Of a DNA stretch of 64,000 nt, positions 28,847 to 37,593 are shown in pieces (within the stretch, counting starts at the first letter, position 1; each line of letters opens with the position of its first letter). The position numbers were made by a program, and so were the translations under genes. Below the pieces are notes generated by a model. The model was given only the letters and a program-made list of their open reading frames with translations. It ran no database searches and had not been told where the DNA came from. This DNA is from Rhizobium sp. Q54. GTDB lineage: Bacteria > Pseudomonadota > Alphaproteobacteria > SHVZ01. Location of the stretch: positions 1 to 64,000 of the forward strand of contig CAMBVS010000007.1 of assembly GCA_945871425.1 (NCBI GenBank), written 5' to 3'.

Positions 28847-29700
28847 CCCACCCGCTTGCCGATCCGGCCGGCGAGGTCCTGGATATATTGCCAGGCGACC
28901 CGGCCGGAGCGGGCGCCGCGGGTGATCGACCACTCGTTGGCCTCGTGGTGGAGCTGCTCGACCGGAACGTCGAGGCCATAGGCGCCGGCATAGCCATCGA
29001 CCATGGCGAAGTAGGTGTCCTGGTCGCAGGCGTGGAAGCCGAGCCAGAGCCCGAAGCGGTCGGAGAGCGACACCTTCTCCTCGACCGCCTCGCCCGGGTT
29101 GATCGCGGTCGAGCGCTCGTTCTCGATCATCTGGCGCGAGATCAGGTGGCGGCGGTTGGAAGTCGCATAGAACAGCACGTTCTCCGGACGCCCCTCGACG
29201 CCGCCTTCCAGCACCGCCTTCAAGGACTTGTAGCTGCCGTCCTCCGCCTCGAACGACAGGTCGTCGCAGAAGAGAAGGGCGCGCTTCGACTGCGCGCGCA
29301 GCAGTCCCAGCAGCTTCGGCAGGCTCGGAATGTCCTCGCGGTGGATCTCGACCAGCACCAGGCGCCCCGGCGTCTGACGGTTGATCTCGGCGTGCACCGA
29401 CTTGACCAGCGAGCTCTTGCCCATGCCGCGGGCGCCCCAGAGCAGCGCGTTGTTGGCCGGCAGCCCGTCGGCGAAGCGCCTGGTGTTGTCGAGCAGGATG
29501 TCGCGCTGGCGGTCGATGCCCTGCAGGAGGCCGATCGCCACCCGGTTGACCCGGCGGACCGGGTCGAGTGCCTCGCTCTCGGCGTGCCAGACGTAGCTTT
29601 CCGCGACCCCGAGATCGGGTGCCGGGGGCGGCGGCGGCGAGCGCCGCTCAAGGGCCTCCGCGATGCGCGTGAGCAGATCCAAGACTTTGGGATCGTTCAT
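28843..29700 (-). CDS. DUF815 family AAA+ ATP-binding protein
   Basis: A 285-residue P-loop ATPase. The start MNDPKVLDLLTRIAEALE is at 29700. Walker A reads LLWGARGMGKSSLVK and Walker B LLFCDDLSFE, followed by sensor-1 FYATSNRRHL. This is the DUF815 profile, found in most Alphaproteobacteria next to yajC-secDF; its biochemical role is unknown. Divergent from yajC, which shares the 102-base intergenic region. Confidence 0.9.
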   Translation of the reverse strand: MNDPKVLDLLTRIAEALERRSPPPPPAPDLGVAESYVWHAESEALDPVRRVNRVAIGLLQGIDRQRDILLDNTRRFADGLPANNALLWGARGMGKSSLVKSVHAEINRQTPGRLVLVEIHREDIPSLPKLLGLLRAQSKRALLFCDDLSFEAEDGSYKSLKAVLEGGVEGRPENVLFYATSNRRHLISRQMIENERSTAINPGEAVEEKVSLSDRFGLWLGFHACDQDTYFAMVDGYAGAYGLDVPVEQLHHEANEWSITRGARSGRVAWQYIQDLAGRIGKRVG

Positions 29701-29735
29701 GAAAAACCTAGTGGAGAGGCGGGGAGGGGGTATCG

Positions 29736-29763
29736 TTGCAATCCTCGGCGAGGCCGTTATAGT
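29736..29763 (+). promoter_or_regulatory. Likely sigma-70 promoter of yajC-secD-secF
   Basis: TTGCAA (29736-29741) and TATAGT (29758-29763), with 16 bases between them, lie 39 bases before the yajC ATG. The -10 matches the consensus at 5 of 6 positions. Confidence 0.55.
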
Positions 29764-29802
29764 CCGCCCACCCAAATCCGGCCAGATCGGGAGTCTCTAC
29801 AC

Positions 29803-30168
29803 ATGCTGATTTCGCCCGCCTACGCCCAGAGCGGCGCCGGCGCAGGCTTCGACATCATGGCGCTCGCGCCCCTGGTGTTGATCTTCGTCGTCTTCTATTT
29901 CCTGCTGATCCGGCCGCAGCAGAAGAAGATGAAGCAGCACCGGGACATGCTCTCGGCGGTGCGTCGCGGCGACCGGGTGGTGGTCGGCGGCATCATCGGG
30001 TCGGTGGCCAAGGTGGTGTCCGACACCGAGCTCTCGGTCGAGATCGCCGATGGCGTGCGAGTCCGTGTCGTCCGCGGCGCCGTCACCGAGGTCCTGTCCA
30101 AGACCGAGCCGGTGAAGGCGGAAAGCAGCGAGAAGGCCGGCGAGGACAAGCCGGCATCCGGCAGCTGA
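29803..30168 (+). CDS. yajC: Preprotein translocase subunit YajC
   Basis: Small inner-membrane component of the SecDF-YajC accessory complex. A 121-residue protein with one membrane helix (LAPLVLIFVVFYFLLIRPQQ) and the family motif RPQQKKMKQHRDML. A beta-rich cytoplasmic domain follows (RRGDRVVVGGIIGSVAKV). The ATG at 29803 is chosen because the long upstream frame is antisense to DUF815. secD follows after 9 bases. Confidence 0.95.
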   Translation: MLISPAYAQSGAGAGFDIMALAPLVLIFVVFYFLLIRPQQKKMKQHRDMLSAVRRGDRVVVGGIIGSVAKVVSDTELSVEIADGVRVRVVRGAVTEVLSKTEPVKAESSEKAGEDKPASGS

Positions 30169-30177
30169 TCTTCCTCG

Positions 30178-31752
30178 ATGATTCAGATCCAACGCTGGAA
30201 GCTCATCGTCGTCACGCTCCTTTGCGCCTGGGGCGTGCTGTTCGCCCTGCCGTCCTTCCTGCCGCGCGCCACGGTCGATCAGCTCCCGCGTTGGCTGCAC
30301 GCCGAACGCATCAACCTCGGCCTCGACCTGCAGGGCGGCTCGCATCTGCTGCTCGAGGTCGACACCCGCGCCGTCAAGGTCGACCGCCTGCAGAACCTGG
30401 TCGATGACGTCCGCGTCGCCTTCCGCAACCAGCGCCTGACCTACACCGATCTCGGGGTCGACGGGGATGCCGTCTCCGTGCGGCTGCGCGATCTCAACGA
30501 CCGCGAGAAGGCGCTGACGGCGCTCCGCGGCCTCGATGCGGCGGCGACGGTCACGATCTCTCCCGAAGGCCTGGCGCGCTTCACCTACACGGAGAAGGCC
30601 TGGGACGACCGTTTCAGCCTGGCCATCCAGCAATCTCTCCAGATCGTCCGCCGCCGCATCGACGAGACCGGCACGCGCGAGCCGACCATCGTTCGCCACG
30701 GCAAGGACCGGATCCTGGTCCAGCTGCCCGGCGTCGACGATCCGGAGCGGATCAAGCGCCTGCTCGGCACCACGGCGAAGATGTCCTTCCATCTGGTCGA
30801 TATGCGCGCGACGATAGCCGACGCCGAGGCCGGTCGCGCGCCGGCCGGCTCGATGATCGTCGAAAACGACCGTTCAGGCCCCGATGGGCGGCGCGAGAAG
30901 ATGGCCGTGCAGAGGCGCGTCGCCGTCTCGGGCGAGAACCTGACGGACGCTCAGCCGAGCTTCAGCAACGGCGAGCCGGTGGTCAGCATCCGCTTCGACG
31001 CCGTCGGCGCGCGCAAGTTCGGCGAGATCACCACCGAGAACATCGGCAAGCCATTCGCCATCCTGCTCGACAACCGGGTGATCTCGGCGCCCAACATCCG
31101 CGAGCCGATCATCGGCGGCTCCGGCATCATCACCGGCGGGTTCACCGTCCAGACCGCCAACGACCTGGCGCTGCTGCTTCGTGCCGGCGCGCTCCCGGCG
31201 CCGCTCAAGGTGCTGGAAGAGCGCACCGTCGGCCCCGATCTCGGCTCCGACTCGATCCGCGCCGGCACCATCGCCATCGCGATCGGCTATCTGCTGATCG
31301 CGCTCCTGATGATCGTCGGCTACGGGCTGTTCGGCATCTTCGCCAACATCACGCTGATGCTGAACATCGCCTTCACCATCGCGATCATGTCGGGCATCGG
31401 CGCGACGCTGACGTTGCCCGGCCTCGCCGGCATGGTCCTCGGCCTGGCGATGTCGATCGATGCCAACGTGCTGATCTACGAGCGCATGCGCGAAGAAGAA
31501 CGTCAGGGCCGATCGCCGTTCCCTGCGGTCGACATTTCGTTCCAGCGGGCATACGTCACCATTCTGGATTCCAATCTCACCACCCTCATCGCGGCGCTCT
31601 TCCTCTATGCGTTCGGCTCCGGCCCGGTGCGCGGCTTCGCGGTCACGCTCGGGATCGGCATCGCCTGCTCGATGCTGACCGCCGTGACGGTCACGCGCAT
31701 GCTGGTCGTCGGCTGGCTCAAATGGGCCAAGCCGAAGACGCTGCCGATCTGA
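30178..31752 (+). CDS. secD: Protein translocase subunit SecD
   Basis: Proton-driven component assisting late steps of Sec export. A 524-residue protein with six predicted helices and a large first periplasmic domain. Family motifs are INLGLDLQGGSHLLLEVD, the P1 region QQSLQIVRRRIDETGTREP and LPGVDDPERIKRLLGTTAK. Motifs continue with LLLRAGALPAPLKVLEERTV and the membrane motif GLAMSIDANVLIYERMREE. secF is 19 bases downstream. Confidence 0.97.
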   Translation: MIQIQRWKLIVVTLLCAWGVLFALPSFLPRATVDQLPRWLHAERINLGLDLQGGSHLLLEVDTRAVKVDRLQNLVDDVRVAFRNQRLTYTDLGVDGDAVSVRLRDLNDREKALTALRGLDAAATVTISPEGLARFTYTEKAWDDRFSLAIQQSLQIVRRRIDETGTREPTIVRHGKDRILVQLPGVDDPERIKRLLGTTAKMSFHLVDMRATIADAEAGRAPAGSMIVENDRSGPDGRREKMAVQRRVAVSGENLTDAQPSFSNGEPVVSIRFDAVGARKFGEITTENIGKPFAILLDNRVISAPNIREPIIGGSGIITGGFTVQTANDLALLLRAGALPAPLKVLEERTVGPDLGSDSIRAGTIAIAIGYLLIALLMIVGYGLFGIFANITLMLNIAFTIAIMSGIGATLTLPGLAGMVLGLAMSIDANVLIYERMREEERQGRSPFPAVDISFQRAYVTILDSNLTTLIAALFLYAFGSGPVRGFAVTLGIGIACSMLTAVTVTRMLVVGWLKWAKPKTLPI

Positions 31753-31771
31753 GGGACGAGGAGCACCGCGC

Positions 31772-32719
31772 ATGATCAAGCCGATCCGCCTGCTGAACCG
31801 GGTTCCGAAGGTCGACTACTTCCGCTTTCACAAGCTGTGCTTCGCCCTTTCCGTCGTGCTGTGCCTCGCCTCCGTGGTGTCGTTGGCGGTTCGCGGATTG
31901 AACTACGGGGTCGACTTCGCCGGCGGCATCCTGATCGAGGTCCGCACTCCGACGGCGCCGGACCTTGCCAGGATGCGGGCGGATATCGGTGCCCTCAACC
32001 TCGGCGACGTCGTCCTCCAGGACTTCGGCGGCAGCAACGACGTCCTCATCCGCATCGAGCGCCAGACCGGCGGAGAGGACGCGGAGATGGCGGCGGTCCT
32101 GAAGGTGCGCGAGACGCTGACCAGCACGCTCGGCGGCAGTGTCGAGTATCGCCGCGTCGAGGTGGTCGGCCCCAAGGTCGGCGGAGAGTTGGTGGTCGAC
32201 GGCATCCTCGCCGTGACCCTGTCGCTCTGCGGAATCATGGGTTACATGGGATTCCGCTTCGGCTGGCGCGCAGGCGCCTCGGGCGTCGTCGCCATCCTGC
32301 ACGACTGCCTGACCACGGTCGGGTTGTTCTCGGTGACCGGGCTGCAATTCGATCTGAATGTGCTGGCGGCGGTGGTGACCATCGCCGGCATCTCGATCAA
32401 CGACACCGTCGTCATCGACGACCGCATCCGCGAGAACTCGCGGAAATTCAAGCGTATGGATTTTCGCGACCTGATCAACCTCAGCGTCAACCAGACCATG
32501 GCCCGAACCATCGTGACCAACGGCCTGGTCTTCCTTGCCACCTTCGCTCTGGTGACTTTCGGCGGCCCCGTGCTGTTCGGCTTCTCGCTGGCCATGCTGT
32601 GGGGCGTCGTCGCGGGCACCTACTCGACGATCTACATCGCGGCGCCGCTCGAGTGGTACCTGTCCAACCGCGGCAAGGTCCAGGCCAAGGCCGCGGAAGC
32701 CGAGGCGGGCTCGGTCTGA
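31772..32719 (+). CDS. secF: Protein translocase subunit SecF
   Basis: Partner of SecD; 315 residues, six helices. Motifs are LNYGVDFAGGILIEVRTPT, VEVVGPKVGGELVVDGI and GISINDTVVIDDRIRENSRK, ending in the membrane domain NQTMARTIVTNGLVFLATFA. It completes the yajC-secD-secF operon and is followed by a small Mth938-like gene 7 bases on. Confidence 0.97.
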   Translation: MIKPIRLLNRVPKVDYFRFHKLCFALSVVLCLASVVSLAVRGLNYGVDFAGGILIEVRTPTAPDLARMRADIGALNLGDVVLQDFGGSNDVLIRIERQTGGEDAEMAAVLKVRETLTSTLGGSVEYRRVEVVGPKVGGELVVDGILAVTLSLCGIMGYMGFRFGWRAGASGVVAILHDCLTTVGLFSVTGLQFDLNVLAAVVTIAGISINDTVVIDDRIRENSRKFKRMDFRDLINLSVNQTMARTIVTNGLVFLATFALVTFGGPVLFGFSLAMLWGVVAGTYSTIYIAAPLEWYLSNRGKVQAKAAEAEAGSV

Positions 32720-32726
32720 GCCGACG

Positions 32727-33101
32727 ATGGAAATCACGCCGCTGATTCCCGAGGGGCGGCAGGTCATCGAGAGCTATGGCGATGGCCGCTTTCGGGTTTC
32801 GGGCATTCCGATCGAAGGCTCAATCCTGGTCCTGCCGACGGTCACCTTCCCGTGGTCGGCGCTCGACGTCGCCGGCGTCACCTTCGACTCGCTCGCTCCC
32901 CTGCTCGGCATCGACCCGCCGGTCGAGATCCTGCTGGTCGGTTGCGGCAGGCGGCTGGTGCCGCTGGCGCCGGCCTTGAAGGCTGCCCTCCGCGAACGCG
33001 GGATCGGCGCCGACCCGATGGACACCGGCGCCGCCTGCCGGACCTATAACGTGCTGATGGCCGAAGGCCGCCGGGTCGCGGCCGCGCTTCTCGCGGTCTA
33101 G
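32727..33101 (+). CDS. Mth938-like domain protein (DUF498)
   Basis: A 124-residue protein of the MTH938/AAMDC fold. Recognisable parts are IESYGDGRFRVSGIPIEGSI, PLLGIDPPVEILLVGCG and DTGAACRTYNVLMAEGRRVAAAL. No catalytic role is established for bacterial members. Its position directly behind secDF is conserved in many Alphaproteobacteria, suggesting co-transcription with the export genes. The next gene starts 4 bases after its stop. Confidence 0.88.
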   Translation: MEITPLIPEGRQVIESYGDGRFRVSGIPIEGSILVLPTVTFPWSALDVAGVTFDSLAPLLGIDPPVEILLVGCGRRLVPLAPALKAALRERGIGADPMDTGAACRTYNVLMAEGRRVAAALLAV

Positions 33102-33105
33102 CCCG

Positions 33106-33873
33106 ATGATGCGGCTCTCCGCCCTGGTCGTAGCTCACAACGAGGCCGCGCAGCTGGATGCCTGTCTGGCGACGCTTCGCTTCGCCGACGAGATCGTCGT
33201 CGTCCTCGATCGCACCACCGACCGCAGCCCGGCCATTGCCGAAGAACACGGCGCCCGTGTCGTCGAAGGCAGCTGGCATCTCGAAGGCGACCGCCGGTCG
33301 GCCGGCATCGAGGCCTGCCACGGCGAGTGGATCCTGGAGGTGGACGCCGACGAGCGCGTGCCGCCGGAGCTGGCGGAGGAGATCAAGCACCGCCTGCCGA
33401 CGGCGCAACGCGGCTATTTCCTCATTCCGTTCGCCAACCATATCGGCCACCGGCTCGTCCGCTGGGGGTGGGGGGCCTATAACGGCGTCAGCATGAAGCC
33501 CTGCCTGTTCGCCAAGGGCTGCAAGCACTGGGGCCGCCAGCGCGTCCATCCGAAGCTCGAGCTCTCCGGCCACCGGTACGCGATGACGCAAGCGATGACG
33601 CACTACGTCTACCGCGACGTCGCCGATGCCATTCAGCGCCTCAACCGCTATTCGAGCCTGAACGCCGAGCAGATGCGCGAGGACGGCACGATCGGGACCC
33701 TCTGGCCCAACCTTCGCCGCATGCTGTCGCGCTTCTGGAAGTCCTATGTCGCCCGGCGAGGATACCGCGAAGGCCACTACGGGCTCCTGCTCGGACTGTT
33801 CTCGGCACTCTATCCGATCCTGAGCTACCTGAAGGCGAGGCTCGCCGAGGACAACAAGGAGCCGAGCCGATGA
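33106..33873 (+). CDS. Glycosyltransferase family 2 (WaaE/KdtX-like)
   Basis: A 255-residue GT-A glycosyltransferase. The nucleotide-binding start is LSALVVAHNEAAQLDACLA; the metal-binding DxD reads EWILEVDADERVP. The middle section GDRRSAGIEACHGEW and the C-terminal basic segment RFWKSYVARRGYREGHYGLL match LPS core heptose/glucose transferases such as WaaE. It probably works on lipopolysaccharide at the cytoplasmic face of the inner membrane. The stop overlaps the ATG of the cupin gene. Confidence 0.88.
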   Translation: MMRLSALVVAHNEAAQLDACLATLRFADEIVVVLDRTTDRSPAIAEEHGARVVEGSWHLEGDRRSAGIEACHGEWILEVDADERVPPELAEEIKHRLPTAQRGYFLIPFANHIGHRLVRWGWGAYNGVSMKPCLFAKGCKHWGRQRVHPKLELSGHRYAMTQAMTHYVYRDVADAIQRLNRYSSLNAEQMREDGTIGTLWPNLRRMLSRFWKSYVARRGYREGHYGLLLGLFSALYPILSYLKARLAEDNKEPSR

Positions 33874-34199
33874 AGATGGCCGACATTCCATTCCAGACCG
33901 TCGACTGGAAGACGGTCGAGGCGACCGAACATCCCGGGACCGCCGGCAAGGCGCTGTGGCGCACCCGCCAATTCGGCGAGATCCGGGTGCGCATGGTCGA
34001 GTACACGCCGGGTTACGTCGCCGACCACTGGTGCGAGAAGGGTCATGTGCTGCTGGTGCTACAGGGTCGTCTCGACACCGAGCTCGCCGACGGCCGCAAA
34101 GTGACGCTCACTCCCGGAACCAGCTACCAGGTGGCCGATGGTGCCGAGGCGCACCGCTCGTCGACCGATATTGGCGCCAAGCTCTTCATCGTCGACTGA
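33870..34199 (+). CDS. DHCW-motif cupin fold protein
   Basis: A single-domain cupin of 109 residues. The metal-site segment reads YVADHWCEKGHVLLVLQG, the motif for which this small family is named; the second half is LTPGTSYQVADGAEAHRS. No reaction is known. It overlaps the glycosyltransferase gene by 4 bases and is followed by a methyltransferase gene one base after its stop, so the three are probably one transcript. Confidence 0.85.
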   Translation: MKMADIPFQTVDWKTVEATEHPGTAGKALWRTRQFGEIRVRMVEYTPGYVADHWCEKGHVLLVLQGRLDTELADGRKVTLTPGTSYQVADGAEAHRSSTDIGAKLFIVD

Positions 34200-34200
34200 C

Positions 34201-35016
34201 GTGGGCGGCTACCTCGCGTTCAGGGCCGATCTCGACGACCCGTCGCTTGTCGCTGCCTATGACGACCTGCCGCTGTGGTCGGCGATGGCCGGCCTGCTGC
34301 TGCTGACGCATGTACCGCTTGCGCCGGCGATCGTTGCCCTGGACATCGGCTGCGGCACCGGATTTCCGTCGATCGAGCTGGCCGAGCGCCTCGGGCCCTC
34401 GGCCCGCGTCCATGGCCTCGATCCGTGGCGGCCGGCACTGGAGCGGGCGAGGGCGAAGGCGGCGGCGCGCGGTGTGCCCCATGTCGTCTTCGACCACGGC
34501 GACGCCACCTGCATGCCATATGCAGATGCGCATTTCGACCTGATCGTCTCGAATCTCGGCCTCAACAATCTCCGCGACGCCGATGCAGCGGTGGCCGAGT
34601 GCCACCGGGTGCTCAGGCCCGGCGGGCGGCTCGCGTTGTCGACCAACCTGGTCGGGCACATGGCGGAGTTCTACGACGTCCTGGAGCGGGTCCTGGCGGA
34701 AACCGGTGCCGAGCGTGAGCCGGGCGCGCTCCGGCGCCACATCGAAGGGAGGGCGAGCGTCGCCGGCATCCGGGTTCTGCTCGAACGCCACGGCTTTCGT
34801 CTCGGCCGCGTCGAGGAGACGACGCAATCCTTGCGCTATGCCGATGGAACCGCGCTCCTGAACCACTGGTTCATCAAGCTCGGTTTTCTCGATGGCTGGC
34901 GTGCCACGATGGACGTGACGCGAGCGGCCGAGGTCTTCGGCCGGCTTGAAGCGGCCTTGCCGCGGCCGCTCCTTCTGACTGTGCCCTTCGCCTATATCGA
35001 GGCGCTCTGGCAATAA
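34201..35016 (+). CDS. Class I SAM-dependent methyltransferase
   Basis: A 271-residue protein starting at GTG 34201. SAM motif I is VALDIGCGTGFPSIELAERL, with acidic ribose-binding HGLDPW. Motif II is YADAHFDLIVSNLGLNNL, and HRVLRPGGRLALSTN is motif III. The fold is that of Methyltransf_11. Substrate cannot be inferred; small-molecule or quinone-type methylation is typical. A hairpin terminator follows the stop. Confidence 0.9.
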   Translation: MGGYLAFRADLDDPSLVAAYDDLPLWSAMAGLLLLTHVPLAPAIVALDIGCGTGFPSIELAERLGPSARVHGLDPWRPALERARAKAAARGVPHVVFDHGDATCMPYADAHFDLIVSNLGLNNLRDADAAVAECHRVLRPGGRLALSTNLVGHMAEFYDVLERVLAETGAEREPGALRRHIEGRASVAGIRVLLERHGFRLGRVEETTQSLRYADGTALLNHWFIKLGFLDGWRATMDVTRAAEVFGRLEAALPRPLLLTVPFAYIEALWQ

Positions 35017-35019
35017 GAC

Positions 35020-35041
35020 GAGGGGGCCCGAAGGCCCCCTC
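35020..35041. terminator. Hairpin between convergent genes
   Basis: A perfect 9-bp GC stem, GAGGGGGCC (35020-35028) and GGCCCCCTC (35033-35041), has a CGAA loop. It lies 4 bases after the methyltransferase stop and before the convergent membrane-protein gene. A T tract is lacking, so efficiency is uncertain. Confidence 0.65.
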
Positions 35042-35066
35042 TCGCAGACGACGGTCGAGCTTGAGG

Positions 35067-35657
35067 TCAGATGTTTTGCGCGCTGACCATGGCGTAGAGC
35101 ATCGGGATCGACAGCACCGTGTTGGTGCGCGAGACCAGCATCGCCATCCGGCCGGCGGCCTTCTTTTCGTCGGGCGTCGCCTCGACCAGGCCCAGCGCCT
35201 TCTGCTGGTTCGGCCAGATCAGGAACCAGACGTTGAAGGCCATGATCATGCCGAGCCACATGCCGATGCCGATGTTGCGGTGCATGGGCACGCCCTCGGC
35301 GCCGCCGAGCATCAGCGCCTGACCGATGTAGCCGCTCATCCAGGCCAGCAAGAGCCCGGTGACCAGCGTCGCCAGCGCGGCGTGGCGGAACCAGAAGAGC
35401 GCGGTCGGTGCGATCACCTTGGAGACCGCCGGCTTCTGCTCGTCCGGGATCTTCGGCATCGAGGGGATCTGCACGAAGTTGAAGTACCAGAGCAGGCCGA
35501 TCCACATCACGCCGCTCATCACGTGGAGCCAGCGCACCAAGAAGGTCCAGTAGCCATGGTCGAAGGCTGACGGGCGGACCAGCAACCAGAAGATGATCGC
35601 GGTAAGCACGAAGCCGGCGATCACGGCTCTCTCAAGTTTTTCGAGGACCGAAGTCAT
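35067..35657 (-). CDS. Urate hydroxylase PuuD-like membrane protein
   Basis: A 196-residue inner-membrane protein with about four or five helices. The segment VRWLHVMSGVMWIGLLWYFNF, followed by IPSMPKIPDEQ and APTALFWFRHAALATLVTGLL, is the Urate_ox_N domain of PuuD. Full PuuD proteins add a C-terminal cytochrome c, which is absent here, so this is the membrane-only form and may not oxidise urate. A strong GGGAGG ribosome site precedes the ATG. It is convergent with the methyltransferase gene. Confidence 0.82.
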   Translation of the reverse strand: MTSVLEKLERAVIAGFVLTAIIFWLLVRPSAFDHGYWTFLVRWLHVMSGVMWIGLLWYFNFVQIPSMPKIPDEQKPAVSKVIAPTALFWFRHAALATLVTGLLLAWMSGYIGQALMLGGAEGVPMHRNIGIGMWLGMIMAFNVWFLIWPNQQKALGLVEATPDEKKAAGRMAMLVSRTNTVLSIPMLYAMVSAQNI

Positions 35658-35722
35658 TTGGCATCCCTCCCGGTGATGGGGTTTCCCAGGGTTTGATTCA
35701 GCAGATAATTGTAACGCAAGAT

Positions 35723-36835
35723 CTAGTCTCTTGCCAGAGCGAGTCGCATGGCCGCCTCGCCCGAGCGGATGGCCCCCTCGAGCGTTCCAGGCAGTCCCGT
35801 CCGTGTCCAGTCGCCGGCGAGCGCGAGGTTCCGCAACCGGGTCCTGGCGGCGGGCCGCAGGCGTTCCATCGCCGAGGTGGCGGCGATCGTCGCCCGGCGT
35901 TCCTTGACGATCCGGAACGGCGGCATCGCTCCCGAAAGTCCGAAGGCGGCCGCCATCTCCCGCCAGAACCGGCCCGCCAGCGCCTCCGCGGGCTCGGCCA
36001 GCAGCGCGTCTGCCGCGCTGACCGTGACCGAGACGACATCGCCGCGCCAGAGCGCCCATTGACCGACTCCGCCAGTCATTCCGACGAGCGTCGGGACCGG
36101 CGCCACGCTGTCGACCCTGAAATGGGCGTTGACGATCGCCCGGAACGCCGTCGGCACGACCAGCCCGGGCAGAAGCTCGGCGGCGGCTCCCGGTGTAACC
36201 GCGAGAATCACCCGGTCGTCGGCAGCGAGCTCCACTGCCTCGTCGCCGAAGACCAGCGCCCGCGCCCGGTCGCCCGCGGCGTCGATGCGCGTGAGTCGCC
36301 GGCCAAGGCAGAGCCTCTCGCCGAGACGGACGACGGCCGGATCGATCAGCGCCTCGCCGACGCCCGCGCGGGCGATCCAGGGGCGGCAGGCGCGCTCGCT
36401 CGTCAGGCGACCGAAGACCGCCGCGATCAGGCGCCACGACGCCTCTTCCGGCTCGGTGTTGAGGGCGGCGAGCGCGACCAGGCGGAAGGCGGAGATCATT
36501 CCGCTGAAGGGCGGCCGTACGGTCCAGCGGCGTCCGCTCGCGAGCTCGACGAAGGGATAGGCGGCCGGCACCCCTTCGATCATCCGGTCGAGGGCTCCGA
36601 GCCGGCGGAGATAGGCGAGCGCCGAGAGATTGGCGCCGACGAGCAGATGCGTCCCGGTATCGATGCGGCGGTCGAGCACCGGGTCGTGGTAGCTGCGGCA
36701 GCGTCCGCCGGCCATCGGTGCCGCCTCGTGCACCCGCACCTCGATGCCGGCATCGGACAGCGCGACGGCCGCAGCGAGACCGGCGACGCCGGCGCCGACG
36801 ACGTGGACGGTCACCGAGCCAGCCCGAGCCGGCAT
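35723..36835 (-). CDS. hpnE: Hydroxysqualene dehydroxylase HpnE
   Basis: FAD-dependent enzyme that converts hydroxysqualene to squalene for hopanoid synthesis. The 370-residue protein begins with the dinucleotide-binding fold VHVVGAGVAGLAAAVALSDAG and the amine-oxidase-type motif APMAGGRCRSYHDP. The C-terminal FAD motif is LALAGDWTRTGLPGTLEGAI. Third gene of a hpnC-hpnD-hpnE operon (25-base overlap with hpnD). It is slightly shorter than typical HpnE proteins (about 420), with no obvious break. Confidence 0.92.
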   Translation of the reverse strand: MPARAGSVTVHVVGAGVAGLAAAVALSDAGIEVRVHEAAPMAGGRCRSYHDPVLDRRIDTGTHLLVGANLSALAYLRRLGALDRMIEGVPAAYPFVELASGRRWTVRPPFSGMISAFRLVALAALNTEPEEASWRLIAAVFGRLTSERACRPWIARAGVGEALIDPAVVRLGERLCLGRRLTRIDAAGDRARALVFGDEAVELAADDRVILAVTPGAAAELLPGLVVPTAFRAIVNAHFRVDSVAPVPTLVGMTGGVGQWALWRGDVVSVTVSAADALLAEPAEALAGRFWREMAAAFGLSGAMPPFRIVKERRATIAATSAMERLRPAARTRLRNLALAGDWTRTGLPGTLEGAIRSGEAAMRLALARD

Positions 36836-37593
36836 GCGAGCGCGATGCCGAGCGCCTCCAGCGTGCCGAGGCGCGGCCGCTCCTCGCGGGGCAGCCGGTC
36901 GAAGAGGCGCCGGTAGAGGCGGAGCATGGCGAGGCCGGGCCAGAGGCTGCGATCGCAGCGCTTGGCCAGGACCTCGGCCGCATCGTAGTGGTGCCGCGCG
37001 CGATCGGAGAGCCAGGTCTTGGCCACGGCGAGACGAGGGTCGGCGAGCACGGCGCTCGGATCGTCGGCGGCGATGCCCGCTGCCGCCAGCGCCTCGCGCG
37101 GCAGGTAGAGCCGGCCGCGTTCCGCGTCCTCGCGCACGTCGCGAAGGATGTTGGTGAGCTGCAGCGCCGTGCCGGCGGCGAAGGCGAAGTCGGCGGCCTC
37201 CGGCTCCGTGCAGCCGAATATGGCAATCGCCATGCGACCGGGCGCGCCGGCAACGCGATGGCAGTAGAGATCGAGGTCGGTCATGTCCGGTGCCGCCAGC
37301 GGTGCGGCGATGTCCGTGTCCAATCCGTCGAGCACCATGTCGAACCAGGCACGGTCGAGACGGTGGTCCCGGATCGCACGCGCGAGGCCGGAGCCGTCAT
37401 TCGCGGCGAATTTGCGGTCGAGGTCGCGGCGGGCGGCCTCGAGTCCGGACCGGCGCTCGTCGGCCGGGAGGTCGGCATCGGCGATGTCGTCGACAAGGCG
37501 GCACCAGCCATAGACCGCGAACATGGCGCTCCGCTTCGCCCGCGGCATCAGCCGCATCGCCCAGTAGAAGCTGCTCTTCCTGGCGCCGCTCAT
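36811..37593 (-). CDS. hpnD: Presqualene diphosphate synthase HpnD
   Basis: Condenses two farnesyl diphosphates to presqualene diphosphate. The 260-residue trans-isoprenyl diphosphate synthase has the first Asp-rich motif CRLVDDIADAD and the second LTNILRDVREDAERGRLYLP. The N terminus SSFYWAMRLMPRAKRSAMFA is diagnostic. The ATG overlaps the hpnC stop by 4 bases. Confidence 0.95.
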   Translation of the reverse strand: MSGARKSSFYWAMRLMPRAKRSAMFAVYGWCRLVDDIADADLPADERRSGLEAARRDLDRKFAANDGSGLARAIRDHRLDRAWFDMVLDGLDTDIAAPLAAPDMTDLDLYCHRVAGAPGRMAIAIFGCTEPEAADFAFAAGTALQLTNILRDVREDAERGRLYLPREALAAAGIAADDPSAVLADPRLAVAKTWLSDRARHHYDAAEVLAKRCDRSLWPGLAMLRLYRRLFDRLPREERPRLGTLEALGIALACRLGLAR